Source: Arthrobacter sp. AQ5-05
GTDB taxonomy: Bacteria; Actinomycetota; Actinomycetes; Actinomycetales; Micrococcaceae
DNA: 64,000 bases
Reading direction: 5' to 3'
NCBI RefSeq assembly: GCF_003287975.1
Contig: NZ_QMKQ01000013.1
Location: 49,723 to 113,722 of the forward strand
Positions 1 through 8,968 of the stretch are shown here, in pieces. The position numbers and the translations under genes were made by a program. The first letter of the stretch is position 1. Every line of letters begins with the position of its first letter. The notes beneath the pieces were generated by a model, which made no database searches, was not told where the DNA came from, and saw only the letters and a program-made list of their open reading frames with translations.

Positions 1-786
1 TCCCTGGCTGCGGCGGCTGATGATTCCGGCGGCGGCGACCATCGGGGCCAGGGTCAGCACGCGGGTGAGCTTGATGACGATGGCGATGGCCAACGCGGAG
101 GCACCGGCGGTCTGCGCGGTGGCCACGACCTGGCCCACGTCATGCACCGAGGCGCCGACCCACTGGCCGAAGGCCTCCGGGCCCAGTCCCAGCGGGCCCA
201 TCAGCAGCGGCAGCACGGCAATGGCCAGGGTGCCGCACAGGGTCACCAGCGCCACCGGGATCACGGTGTCTTCGTCCTTGGACCGGCGCACCGCGCTCAT
301 CGCGCCGATGGCCGAGGCGCCGCAGATGGAAAAGCCCGTGGCGATCAGCAGCGGTTGGTCCCCGGGCAGCTTGAACGCCTTGCCCAGCAGGTAGGTCCCG
401 GCAAAGGCCAGCAGCACGATTGCCACGACCACCACGAAGGTCAACCAGCCCAGGTCCAGGACATCGACGATGCTCAGCTTCAGGCCCAGCAGCACGATGC
501 CGACGCGCATGAGCTTCTTCCCGGCGAATCCCAGGCCCTTCTGCAGGGGTCCGGCCACCAGGGTGGACAGGCCCGGGATGTTGGCCGACAGCACGCCGAG
601 CACCACCGCGGTGGTCATCACGGGGATGGAAGGGACAAGCAGGTGGACCAGGAAGGACAGCGGGACGGCCACGGCACAGGCGGCAAGTCCGGCCCAGTGC
701 GTCACAGCCCAGGAGCGGGCCTTGCCCGCACGGGAGGAACCCGGACCCTTGGACCGCACCACCGGTTCGTGTGTTTGGTTGGCCAT
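1..786 (-). CDS. YeiH family putative anion/sulfate exporter (3' end outside window)
   Basis: Polytopic membrane protein, 262 codons visible. After a short polar N-terminus come repeated hydrophobic segments and the family-typical stretch 'GFSICGASAIGAMSAV' with charged loops. This matches the UPF0324/YeiH family, often called putative sulfate or sulfite exporters. The start ATG at 786 has an AAGGAG about 9 nt upstream. It is the last visible gene of a minus-strand run that includes an omega-aminotransferase and phosphate acetyltransferase. That context would fit sulfite or sulfate export during sulfonate breakdown, which is inference. The frame is open to base 1, so the C-terminus is missing only because of the window edge. 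Confidence 0.8.
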   Translation of the reverse strand, partial: MANQTHEPVVRSKGPGSSRAGKARSWAVTHWAGLAACAVAVPLSFLVHLLVPSIPVMTTAVVLGVLSANIPGLSTLVAGPLQKGLGFAGKKLMRVGIVLLGLKLSIVDVLDLGWLTFVVVVAIVLLAFAGTYLLGKAFKLPGDQPLLIATGFSICGASAIGAMSAVRRSKDEDTVIPVALVTLCGTLAIAVLPLLMGPLGLGPEAFGQWVGASVHDVGQVVATAQTAGASALAIAIVIKLTRVLTLAPMVAAAGIISRRSQG

Positions 787-818
787 GAGGGGAATGCTCC
801 TTGGAAAAGAGACGCGCT

Positions 819-845
819 CGTGGTGCGGCCTGCGGCCGCACCACG
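819..845. terminator. Perfect 11-bp stem-loop between permease and exporter genes
   Basis: CGTGGTGCGGC at 819-829 pairs exactly with 835-845 across a 5-nt loop. It lies between the permease stop (895) and the exporter start (786). No U-tract follows in the minus-strand direction, so it may act as an attenuator or mRNA end stabiliser rather than a full terminator. Confidence 0.45.
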
Positions 846-894
846 AACCACGCGCTGGATATGTTTACTATTGTGCCCCGGGTTTATCCCGGCG

Positions 895-2454
895 TCAGTT
901 TCCCGCCGGGTCAGCGCTGGCGGACGAGGCCTTGAGCTTGGTACCCTCCGGCCTCGGGGCTCCGAGAACCAGGATGTCGACCTGCTCGTCGGACAGGGTC
1001 TTGTTGTGCTTGCGACGCATCATGAAGAACACCACGCCCAGCAGGGTCCAAACGGCCAACGCGGACATCGACTCCTTGCCCAGCACACCCGGGGAGCCCG
1101 GGACCAGCAGCAGGGCCATGAACACCAGCGCCGTGACCGCGCCCAGCGCGCTGAGCACCTTCTTGGAGGTCGAGCGGGTGCCTTCCAGATCGCCAGCTCG
1201 CTCAACGGAGTTGGTCGGACGGAAGATCTTGAACGCGCACAGGCAGGTGTAGAGATAGGCGACGGTGACTCCGACCGCGGACATGTCCACCACCCAGGTC
1301 AGTGCGGCACGGCCAAACCATGGGCTGACGAGGCATACAGCACCAACAAAGATGACTCCGACGTACGGGGTCTTGTACTTGGGGTGCAGCCGGGCGAACA
1401 TCTTCGGGACCATCTGTGCACGTCCCATCCCCAGCAGGATGCGGCTGGCCGAGACGTAGAAACCATTCAGGCCGGTGCTCACGCCCATGGTGATTCCGAT
1501 GGTCAGCAGCAGCAGACCCGAGCCGCCCAGCACTCCGGTCAACGCATCCGCGGTGCCCCATGCGGAATCCCCGGCGACCAATGCCTCCCATGGTGCGGCC
1601 ATCGCAACTGCGGCAATCATGGCCGCGTAGAGCAACGCAGCTGCCAACAGCGCCAGGACAATCAACTTCATGGCCTTGGCCGGCGGGAAGTCGAACTCCT
1701 CCGCAGCCTGCGGCACATTGTCGAAGCCGATGAATGCCCAGGGCGCAATCGCGACGATCGCAGCTATCGCGGCAATAGGATTGACATTCTCCGGGAACGC
1801 CGGAAGGGCGTTGGCAAAGACGACCTGCGGGCTGGCAATGACGGCCACCAGGATGCAGGCGACCGCGATGAGCATGATCACGCAGGCAATGAACTGGATG
1901 CGGCCCGACAACGCGGTGCCGCGGATGTTGAGGTAGGCGAAGACAGCCAGGGCCACCATCGAGATGATGACTTCCACCAGGTAGACGTCCCAGCCGGCCA
2001 CCGTGTAGAGATAGCCTTGCTGCACCACGTCGGGCATGAGCTTGCGGAAGAGCAACGCCAGCGCCGAGGCGTTCAGCGCCACGATACAGGTATACCCCAG
2101 GGTCAGGAACCAGCCACAGAAGAAGGCGTGGGTACGGCCGAATCCGACCAGGGCGAAGGCCAGTTCGCCGCCGGAGACCGGGAACGACTTGATCAGGAAC
2201 CCGTAGCTGACGGCGATGAGCACCATCAACGCGCCGCCGATCAGGAAGCCGGAGACCGCCCCGAGCGGTCCACCCATGGCCAGCCAGTCCGTGGGCAGGA
2301 TAAAGGCACCCCAACCCACCGCGGAGCCCAGGGCAATGGCCCAGACCCAGTGGGCCTTGAGCGTCTTTTCCATGCGCTCGGGCTGGTCACCGTCGAAACC
2401 TGGCGAAGCCGATGCCATGGGACTTGTCACCGTCTTATTTGTTGTGGCTTTCAT
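895..2454 (-). CDS. APC-family amino acid/amine permease
   Basis: 519-residue membrane transporter of the amino acid-polyamine-organocation superfamily. The first helix carries the APC-type 'GSAVGWGAFILP' motif, and about 12 hydrophobic segments follow, including 'APWAFIGFDNVPQAAEEF'. I start it at ATG 2454, which has GAGGTT just upstream; a longer reading frame from 2541 has a non-family N-terminus. It lies 83 bp downstream of pta on the same strand, with the aminotransferase beyond. It is therefore the likely importer of that pathway's amine substrate (taurine, beta-alanine, GABA or putrescine are possible). Substrate is inference from neighbours only. Confidence 0.85.
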   Translation of the reverse strand: MKATTNKTVTSPMASASPGFDGDQPERMEKTLKAHWVWAIALGSAVGWGAFILPTDWLAMGGPLGAVSGFLIGGALMVLIAVSYGFLIKSFPVSGGELAFALVGFGRTHAFFCGWFLTLGYTCIVALNASALALLFRKLMPDVVQQGYLYTVAGWDVYLVEVIISMVALAVFAYLNIRGTALSGRIQFIACVIMLIAVACILVAVIASPQVVFANALPAFPENVNPIAAIAAIVAIAPWAFIGFDNVPQAAEEFDFPPAKAMKLIVLALLAAALLYAAMIAAVAMAAPWEALVAGDSAWGTADALTGVLGGSGLLLLTIGITMGVSTGLNGFYVSASRILLGMGRAQMVPKMFARLHPKYKTPYVGVIFVGAVCLVSPWFGRAALTWVVDMSAVGVTVAYLYTCLCAFKIFRPTNSVERAGDLEGTRSTSKKVLSALGAVTALVFMALLLVPGSPGVLGKESMSALAVWTLLGVVFFMMRRKHNKTLSDEQVDILVLGAPRPEGTKLKASSASADPAGN

Positions 2455-2537
2455 TTGAACCTCGTTCTTGCACGGCGACGCCTGCGTCACCATGGGGGGG
2501 GTTTGTCGGTTCGCCCTGGCGGGCGGACCTGTCGGGG

Positions 2538-3551
2538 TCAAGATTTTTGGGATTGCATCATGCTGATCAGTGAAACGTTCACGATGTCCGCCACGGTTGC
2601 TCCGCGGGACAAGTCGTTGATCGGTGCGGCCAATCCCTGCAGGATCGGCCCGTAGGCCTGCGCGCCGGCGAGGCGTTGGGTGATCTTGTACCCGATGTTT
2701 CCGGCGGCCAGGTTGGGGAAGATGAAGACGTTGGCGTGTCCGGCCACCGCGGAACCCGGAGCCTTGGAGATGGCCACCGATTCAAGCAGCGCCGCATCGA
2801 ATTGCAGTTCCCCGTCGATCTGCAGCATCGGCTCGGCCTCGCGTGCCAACGCCGTGGCCGTGCGGACCGTTGAAATGCTTTCGTGCTCGGCGGAACCGGC
2901 GGTGGAGAAGGAGAGCATCGCGACCGCCGGTTCCTGCCCGGTGAGGGTGGCGAAGGTCCGTGCGGTGGCGGTGGCGATGTGTGCCAATTGGGTGGAATCG
3001 GGGGTGGGGATCACGGCGCAGTCGCCGTAGCCCACGTAGCGTCCGTCGTTCAGCCGCATCAGGAACGAGGAGGAAATGGTGCCACCTTCCTCGCGGGTTC
3101 CCACGACGCGAAGGGCCGCACGCAAGACGTCGGAGGTGGGCCTGGTGGCCCCGGCGACGGCTGCCACCCCCAGCCCCGCCGGAACCGCGGCGACGGCCAG
3201 GAACAGCGGGTCATCCATCCACCCGGCGGTCTTCTCCGCCCCTAGCCTGGCGACGACCTCGGCAAGGTGGGCCCCGGCGGCGCTGTCCCTCAGGTCGGCG
3301 GTATCCATGATGGTGGTGGCGTCGGTGAGCGTGACGCCCTCGGTGAGCGCGAGGGCGTTGATGCCCTCGCGCTCACCAACCAGGATGACTTCCAGGCCGA
3401 TCTCGTTGAGCACCCCGGCGGCGGTGATGGCCCGCGCGTCGTGCCCGTCGGCAAGGATGATGCGGCCCGAGGTGCCGGCAGGATGGCCGGCCAAGAAGCG
3501 GGCCAGCATGTTTTCGTCGACCCCCTGGGGCCGCACCGGTGCAATGGTCAT
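2538..3551 (-). CDS. pta: Phosphate acetyltransferase
   Basis: 337 residues, the single-domain PTA/PTB form without the N-terminal regulatory domain of long Pta proteins. It interconverts acetyl phosphate and acetyl-CoA in the cytosol. The C-terminal signature is clear: 'GHANVFIFPNLAAGNIGYK' followed by 'GPILQGLAAPINDLSRGAT'. ATG start at 3551, 28 bp after the aminotransferase stop, so probably co-transcribed with it. No acetate kinase gene is adjacent. In taurine dissimilation a Pta of this type converts the acetyl phosphate released by sulfoacetaldehyde acetyltransferase, which fits the neighbours. Confidence 0.93.
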   Translation of the reverse strand: MTIAPVRPQGVDENMLARFLAGHPAGTSGRIILADGHDARAITAAGVLNEIGLEVILVGEREGINALALTEGVTLTDATTIMDTADLRDSAAGAHLAEVVARLGAEKTAGWMDDPLFLAVAAVPAGLGVAAVAGATRPTSDVLRAALRVVGTREEGGTISSSFLMRLNDGRYVGYGDCAVIPTPDSTQLAHIATATARTFATLTGQEPAVAMLSFSTAGSAEHESISTVRTATALAREAEPMLQIDGELQFDAALLESVAISKAPGSAVAGHANVFIFPNLAAGNIGYKITQRLAGAQAYGPILQGLAAPINDLSRGATVADIVNVSLISMMQSQKS

Positions 3552-3579
3552 CTGGTGCCCTTCCTGGTTTCCCGGGGTC

Positions 3580-4971
3580 CTAGACCGAGGCCAGCGCGGC
3601 GGGGGCCTTGAGGTAGCTGTCCACCGCGCCCATGACGTGGTCGACCTTGTTCAGCAGGTCGTCGAGCACGTCCTGGTCGGCAACCAGCGGCGGGGAAAGC
3701 ACCAACATCGTCGCGCCGCGGTTGTCCGGGCGGGTGATGAGGTTGACCTCGCGCATGGCCTTCGGCATGACCTGGGTGAGCAGCGCCTTGGACTGCTCGG
3801 CGGTCAGCTCGCGGCCCTCGCTGCGGCTGCCCATGAGCTCGATGCAGTAGAAGAACCCGGTGCCGCGGTATTCCTTGATGCCGTCGTGCGCCGAGAGGAT
3901 TTGGTCCAGTCCGTTCTGGAAGTACGGCTCGAGGCTGCGCACGTTGCCCACGACGTTCTCCTCCTTCAGCGCCTTGAGGTTTGCCACGGCCACCGCGGTG
4001 GAGACCGGGTGCCCGCCCCAGGTGGCCCCGTGGGTGAAGACCCCGGCCAGCGGCGAGGCGAGCATGCCGTCGGCCAGCGGCTTGCGGATGATGACCCCGC
4101 CCAGCGGTGCGTAGCCCGAGGTCGAGCCCTTGGCGAAGGTGATCATGTCCGGGACCACCCCGTACTTGATGCTGCCGAACCACTCGCCGAGGCGGCCGAA
4201 GCCGGTGATGACCTCGTCGGCAACCAGCAGGATGCCGTGCTCGTCGCAGATGGAACGCAGTTCCTGCCAGTAGCCTGCCGGCGGCACCAGGGCGCCTCGG
4301 GAGTTCTGCACCGGCTCGGCGAAGAGCGCGGCGATGGTGTGTGCGCCCTCGCGGGCGATGACCTCGCGGATGGCCTGGACGGAGGGCAGGTCCGCGGCGG
4401 TTCCGCCTTCCGGGACGACCTCGCCCAGGGTGTTCGGGACGTGGAAGACCCCGGGCATCAGCGTGCCGAAGGCCTCCTTGTAGGCCGGGATGCCGGTGAC
4501 GGCCAGGGCGCCAAGGGTCGTGCCGTGGTAGGCCATGTCGCGGGCGATGATCTTGGTGCGCTCGGGTTCGCCCTGGCTGCGGTGGTACTGGCGGGCGAAC
4601 TTGATGGCCGATTCGACGGCCTCGGAGCCGGAGTTCACGAAGAAGACAACGTCAAGGTCGCCCGGGGCCAGGTCGGCGATGGCGGTGGCGGCATCGACTG
4701 CTGCCGGGTGCGCCGAGCCCCAGTTGGTCCAGTAGGCCAGCTTGGACATCTGCTCGTACGCGGCCTTCGGGATGTCCTGGCGTCCGTGGCCGATGTTGGC
4801 GCAGAAGAGTCCGGCCAATCCGTCCAGGAACTTGTTGCCGTCTTCGTCGAAGAGGTAGCTTCCCTCGCCCTTGACGATGATCGGCAGGTTCGGGTCGTTC
4901 CACACCTGACCGGTGGTGAAGTGCGGGTAGAGATGCCGCTGTGCACGATTGCGGATGTCTGAGTTGGTCAC
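3580..4971 (-). CDS. Class III omega-amino acid:pyruvate aminotransferase, possible taurine:pyruvate aminotransferase
   Basis: 463-residue PLP enzyme. Visible class III features are the N-terminal 'GNKFLDGLAGLFCANIGHG', the cofactor loop 'FFVNSGSEAVESAIK', 'MAYHGTTLGALAVTG', the PLP-aspartate region 'LLVADEVITGFGR' and the Schiff-base lysine in 'ITFAKGSTSGYAPLGG'. Start chosen at GTG 4971 because GGAGGGG lies 5 nt upstream; a longer frame to 5061 has no family-like residues. The enzyme would move an amino group from an omega-amine to pyruvate, giving alanine. With pta, a YeiH exporter, alanine racemase and a TauR/GabR-like regulator nearby, taurine is my preferred donor. Beta-alanine, GABA or putrescine cannot be excluded. 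Confidence 0.88.
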   Translation of the reverse strand: MTNSDIRNRAQRHLYPHFTTGQVWNDPNLPIIVKGEGSYLFDEDGNKFLDGLAGLFCANIGHGRQDIPKAAYEQMSKLAYWTNWGSAHPAAVDAATAIADLAPGDLDVVFFVNSGSEAVESAIKFARQYHRSQGEPERTKIIARDMAYHGTTLGALAVTGIPAYKEAFGTLMPGVFHVPNTLGEVVPEGGTAADLPSVQAIREVIAREGAHTIAALFAEPVQNSRGALVPPAGYWQELRSICDEHGILLVADEVITGFGRLGEWFGSIKYGVVPDMITFAKGSTSGYAPLGGVIIRKPLADGMLASPLAGVFTHGATWGGHPVSTAVAVANLKALKEENVVGNVRSLEPYFQNGLDQILSAHDGIKEYRGTGFFYCIELMGSRSEGRELTAEQSKALLTQVMPKAMREVNLITRPDNRGATMLVLSPPLVADQDVLDDLLNKVDHVMGAVDSYLKAPAALASV

Positions 4972-4982
4972 GAGACCCCTCC

Positions 4983-4994
4983 ATTCAAAGTTTT
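4983..4994 (-). promoter_or_regulatory. RamB-like box upstream of the aminotransferase
   Basis: On the minus strand the bases read AAAACTTTGAAT, sharing AAAACTTTG with the C. glutamicum RamB consensus (A-A/G-AACTTTGCAAA, from memory). It lies just upstream of the GGAGGGG ribosome site of the aminotransferase-pta genes. Function is inferred; the box is short. Confidence 0.3.
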
Positions 4995-5128
4995 CCTGAC
5001 AGGACCCGAAGCAACCTCGCCGCGGTCCTCGCCACCAATGACTTGCTGTGGTGTGTATCACTCTGCCCGCATACTGGGCCCTTTCCCAGACCCAAATTGC
5101 CGTCCCTTTTTAGGTACCAGCAACCTAC

Positions 5129-6310
5129 CTACAGGTAGATCCGTGGCACCCTGGATCCGATGCGCGTCAGCACCTCGTAGGGAATGGTCCCGGCGGCCGC
5201 GGCCCACGCCTCCACGTGCGGCTCCCCGGAGTCCCCCGGACCAAAAAGCAGCGCCGCATCCCCGGCCGCGACATCGTCGTCACCCACGTCAACCACGAAT
5301 TGGTCCATGCAGACCCGGCCCAGCACCCGGTAGACCCGCTTCCCGATCAGCACCGGGCCCGCGGAGCTGGCGCTGCGAAAGACCCCGTCGGCATAGCCCA
5401 ACGGCACCACCGCCAACGTGGTCTCCCGCGCGGTGGATTCGGTGTGCCCGTAGGAAACCCCGGCGCCGGCCGGTGCGCGCTTGGTTTGCACGACCGCAGC
5501 ACCCAGGCTCATGGCCGGGCGCAGCGCGGGACCGCTGCCCCGGTCCCTTTGGGCCAGCGGGTTCACCCCGTAGACGGCCAGGCCGGGGCGGACCATGTCG
5601 AAGTGCGCCTCGGGGCTCGCGAGGGTCGCGGCGGAGTTGGCGATGTGGCACAGTGTCGGGTCCAGCCCCAGGGCGCGGGCCGTGGCGATCGCCTGCCTGA
5701 AGACCTCCAGCTGCACGCGTACCGATGGGTGTCCCGGCTCGTCCGCGCAGGCCAGGTGGGACCAGATGCCCAACACCCGCACCTTGCCTGCGGCCTCGAG
5801 CGCCCGGGCCGCGGCGCAGAGCTCGGGCCAGTCCTCGAGCGTCGCCCCGCCGCGCCACATCCCGGTGTCGATCTTCAGGTGGATCCGCGGCACGACGCCG
5901 ACCTGCCGCCCGGCCTCCGCAATTTCCCGCAGCTGGCCCAGCGAGTAGGCGGCCAGCTCGATGTCCTCGGCGATGGCCCGGCCATAGGGTGCGCCGGGCG
6001 CGGACAGCCAGGAGAAGAGCGGGGCGGTGATGCCGGCGGCACGCACCGCAAAGGCCTCCTCGAGCACCGCGGTGCCCAGGTAGTCGGCCCCGCCTTCCAA
6101 TGCGGCACGGGCCGCGGGCACGATGCCGTGCCCGTAGCCGTCGGCCTTGAGCACGGCCAGGACCTTGGAGTTCTTCGCGACCTCGCGCAGGGCCCGTACG
6201 TTGGCGGTGATCGCGGCGGTCTCGATGTAGGCCGCGCGTTGCGGCACGAACCCCTCGTCGTTGCGGTAAGCGGATGCGGCGGTGTTCTTGAGCGTGCTTG
6301 ACCGGTTCAT
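5129..6310 (-). CDS. alr: Alanine racemase
   Basis: 393-residue fold-type III PLP enzyme interconverting L- and D-alanine. The PLP lysine motif 'AVLKADGYGHG' is near residue 45-55, the 'MVRPGLAVYGVNP' region lies mid-protein, the catalytic tyrosine region reads 'GAGVSYGHTE', and the C-terminal domain has 'LGRVCMDQFVVDVGD'. ATG at 6310 has AAGGAG about 9 nt upstream. It lies between a MocR-type regulator and the aminotransferase, all on one strand, separated from the latter by 157 bp that may hold a promoter. A racemase here could process the alanine made by the transaminase, but it may also supply D-alanine for the cell wall. Confidence 0.94.
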   Translation of the reverse strand: MNRSSTLKNTAASAYRNDEGFVPQRAAYIETAAITANVRALREVAKNSKVLAVLKADGYGHGIVPAARAALEGGADYLGTAVLEEAFAVRAAGITAPLFSWLSAPGAPYGRAIAEDIELAAYSLGQLREIAEAGRQVGVVPRIHLKIDTGMWRGGATLEDWPELCAAARALEAAGKVRVLGIWSHLACADEPGHPSVRVQLEVFRQAIATARALGLDPTLCHIANSAATLASPEAHFDMVRPGLAVYGVNPLAQRDRGSGPALRPAMSLGAAVVQTKRAPAGAGVSYGHTESTARETTLAVVPLGYADGVFRSASSAGPVLIGKRVYRVLGRVCMDQFVVDVGDDDVAAGDAALLFGPGDSGEPHVEAWAAAAGTIPYEVLTRIGSRVPRIYL

Positions 6311-6433
6311 GGCATGGACTCCTTCGTCGTGGGTGCGCTTCGGCGCCGTTGGGTTCAACTGTTCTGCACCTTCGGCCCCCGGCCCAGATCCAGATCGGGG
6401 GCGCTTCCTTGGGTCCACCGAGGGTGCGGCGCG

Positions 6434-7945
6434 TTAGCGCGCTGGCAGGGAGGCGATGACCCGGCCCAGTTCCTTGATGCCGGGACGGATGGCCTCGAGG
6501 GAAATCGCGGCGAAGCCCAGGCGGAAGTGGTTGCGGTTGGCTTCCGGATCGTCGAAGAACACGTCCCCGCGCTCGATCACGATCCCGGCCTCCAGGGCCG
6601 CGGCCGCCAGCGCGACGCAGTCCAGGTCTTCGGGGCCGCGGATCCAGATGCTCACCCCGCCCGGGGGCGCTGTGATCTTCCACGGCACGAACTCCTCCAG
6701 CGCCTCGACGAGCACCTGCCACTTGCGCGCCAGCTGGGTGCGGCGCCGGGAAATGGTGCGGTGGTACTGCCCGGATTCGATCAGCAGGGCCATGGCCCGC
6801 TGCGGGTGGCCGGGAATGTGGCGGATCTTGTAGCGGCGCTGGTTGCGCAGCTCGGTGACCAGCTCGGCCTCGGCCACCAGGTAGCCCATGCGCAGCCCCG
6901 GGGCCAGGAACTTGGTGAAGGAGCCCAGGTAGATGACGTGCTCGGAGTCCGGCAGGGCCTTGAGCGCCGGGGTGGGCTTGCCGCGGTAGCGGAACTCGGA
7001 GTCGTAGTCGTCCTCGATGACCAGCGCCCCGGCGTCCCGGGTGCCGTCGAGAATATGCCGGCGCCGGGATCCCGAGAGCGTGACATTGGTGGGACTGTGG
7101 TGGCTGGGCGTCAGGTAGAGCAGGTCCAGTTCGCCCAGGGAATCGGGCGGGAGAAGCCCGTGCTCGTCCACTTCAAGCGGGCGCAGCGTCGCCCCGGTGC
7201 GGGCAAAGGTGTGCCGCGCATCGACGTACCCGGGGTTTTCGACGCCCACCAGGGTGTCGGTGCCCATCATGGTTTGCGCCAGCAGGTCCAGGCCCTGCTG
7301 CGAGCCGGCGGTGATGAGGATGTTCTCGGGCCGGGCCAGGATGCCGCGAGCGGGAAGCACGTGCTTGCACAAGACCTCGACCAGGAACGGGTCGTCCTCG
7401 TCGACCGAGTCGCGCAGCGAGTAGAACAGGTGCGGCGGGTCCAATGCGTCGCGCAACGCCCGGGACCATCCCAGCCGCGGGAAGTCGCGCTCGTCGACCT
7501 GCCCGGCCACGAACGGGTAGGGGTAGCTGGACCAGTCGCGGACCTTGGTGATCTCCGGCATTCCGGCGTCCTGGCGGGGACGGATGTGCCGGGACCAGTC
7601 CACCGTCGAGCCGGCCGCGGGGGCCACTGCGGAATCCGGGACCGCCTTGCGCAGCATCTGGGTGTTGATGAAGTAGCCGCGCCGCGAGTGGGACTCGATG
7701 ATGCCGGAGGCAAGCATTTCCTGGTAGGCGGCGTTCACGGTGTTGCGCGAGAGTCCCAGTTCGCGGGCCAGTTCCCGGGAGGAGGGCAGCGGCAGGTTGG
7801 GCACCAGCGAGCCGGAGAGGATCTGGTGCTCCAGGGCCTGGCGCAGCTGCCGGTAGAGCGGCTCCCCGGCATCGGAGCTGACCGCGATCGGGGCGCGGAC
7901 CAGTGCGTGGCGCGGCGGGGGCAGGTGCTGGTTTGGTGGCGTCAT
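6434..7945 (-). CDS. MocR-type (GntR-aminotransferase fusion) transcriptional regulator, TauR/GabR/PdxR-like
   Basis: 503 residues. An N-terminal winged helix-turn-helix of GntR type spans residues about 25-95 ('GEPLYRQLRQALEHQILSG', 'PSSRELARELGLSRNTVNAAY'). A class I aminotransferase-like domain follows, with 'VIEDDYDSEFRY' and the PLP lysine in 'YLGSFTKFLAPGLRMGYL'. Such proteins are PLP-dependent regulators, typically of GABA, taurine or pyridoxal genes. It sits 123 bp upstream of alr and 19 bp downstream of the universal stress protein gene, same strand. Control of the downstream alr/aminotransferase/pta genes is the obvious inference. Confidence 0.92.
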   Translation of the reverse strand: MTPPNQHLPPPRHALVRAPIAVSSDAGEPLYRQLRQALEHQILSGSLVPNLPLPSSRELARELGLSRNTVNAAYQEMLASGIIESHSRRGYFINTQMLRKAVPDSAVAPAAGSTVDWSRHIRPRQDAGMPEITKVRDWSSYPYPFVAGQVDERDFPRLGWSRALRDALDPPHLFYSLRDSVDEDDPFLVEVLCKHVLPARGILARPENILITAGSQQGLDLLAQTMMGTDTLVGVENPGYVDARHTFARTGATLRPLEVDEHGLLPPDSLGELDLLYLTPSHHSPTNVTLSGSRRRHILDGTRDAGALVIEDDYDSEFRYRGKPTPALKALPDSEHVIYLGSFTKFLAPGLRMGYLVAEAELVTELRNQRRYKIRHIPGHPQRAMALLIESGQYHRTISRRRTQLARKWQVLVEALEEFVPWKITAPPGGVSIWIRGPEDLDCVALAAAALEAGIVIERGDVFFDDPEANRNHFRLGFAAISLEAIRPGIKELGRVIASLPAR

Positions 7946-7964
7946 GGATGGTTCGGGCCTGGCC

Positions 7965-8861
7965 CTAGATGTGTCCCTGGCGGGCGGCGGCCGGGACCGG
8001 GACGTGGAAGCGCGGGACCACGACCATGGGTACCGGCAGCGCGCGCAGCATCTTGTTGGCGGTGGATCCCAGGAAGATCCGGCTGCGCTCGGCCAGGCGG
8101 GAGGACCCGATCATCACGATTTCCGACTCGTCCCAGTCCAGGGAGTCGATGGCCGCCTCCGTGGACTTCCCCTGCGCCACGTCGGCGGTGACGATGGTGC
8201 GGGCCCGCACCCCTTCGATGGCGCGTTCCAGCGTCGTGGCGGCATGCGCGCGGGCCCACTGCCCGGCATCGGCGTGGCTTGAATCCCCGTCCAGCGCCAC
8301 CAGGGAAATCAGCCGCAGCGGCACGTGGCGGATCGCGGCGGAATCCACGGCGACCTCCAGCACCGAGTCCGCTCCCGTGCGGGTGCCCAGGGCGCAGGTG
8401 ATCCGGGTGATTTCCCGCGGCGGCAGGTACCCCGACGGCGCGAGGGCCACGGGCACCGGGGAGGAATGCAGCAGCGCGTTGGCCACGGACCCAACGGTGA
8501 AGCGCCGGAACGGCCCGTGGCTGGCGGCGCCCACCACCACCAGGTCCGCCTTGAACGCGGAGACGGCCTCGAGCAGGCCCTCGGCCATCGACCCGGCAAA
8601 GCGGATGTGGGTGCGCGCGGTCATGCTCGAGGGCACCAGTGCCCGCGCGCGGTCCATCCACTTCTGCGCGGATTGCCGCAGGAACTGCTGGTAGACGCGC
8701 TCGCTGTGCGATCCCGCGTCCTCGGGCGCGGCCCCGCGGATGATGTGGACCAGCTCGAGTTCGGCATGCGTCGGCGCGGCCAGCGACTTGGACAGGGCCA
8801 GGGCAAGCGAGATCGCCTCGCGGCCTCGCTTGTCCGCAATGCATCCGACGACATACTTCAT
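7965..8861 (-). CDS. Tandem-domain universal stress protein
   Basis: 298 residues with two Usp folds. The first ends with a complete ATP-binding signature (G-2X-G-9X-G type) in 'VVGAASHGPFRRFTVGSVAN'. The second ends in 'VMIGSSRLAERSRIFLGSTANK', where the pattern is altered. The N-terminus 'MKYVVGCIADKRGREAISLAL' is the usual beta-1/alpha-1. Soluble cytoplasmic protein; molecular role unknown. It is 19 bp upstream of the MocR-type regulator on the same strand, so probably first gene of that transcription unit. The 107 bp upstream separate it from ramB. Confidence 0.9.
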   Translation of the reverse strand: MKYVVGCIADKRGREAISLALALSKSLAAPTHAELELVHIIRGAAPEDAGSHSERVYQQFLRQSAQKWMDRARALVPSSMTARTHIRFAGSMAEGLLEAVSAFKADLVVVGAASHGPFRRFTVGSVANALLHSSPVPVALAPSGYLPPREITRITCALGTRTGADSVLEVAVDSAAIRHVPLRLISLVALDGDSSHADAGQWARAHAATTLERAIEGVRARTIVTADVAQGKSTEAAIDSLDWDESEIVMIGSSRLAERSRIFLGSTANKMLRALPVPMVVVPRFHVPVPAAARQGHI

Positions 8862-8968
8862 TTCAGTGTCCCCTTCGGTGGGAGTTCGGCAGGTGGTGCT
8901 GGGTGCCTCCTATACCTACCAGCAATGCCCGGCAGGCGGAAAGGATGACGACCATGTGACGGAGGGCA

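Noticed and set aside
142..2655. Long plus-strand frame over the exporter and permease genes
   Set aside because: Gln/His/Arg-rich translation typical of antisense to membrane proteins; no ribosome site or domain.
3076..4962. 628-codon plus-strand frame over pta and the aminotransferase
   Set aside because: Mirror of two well-supported minus-strand enzymes; no domain of its own.
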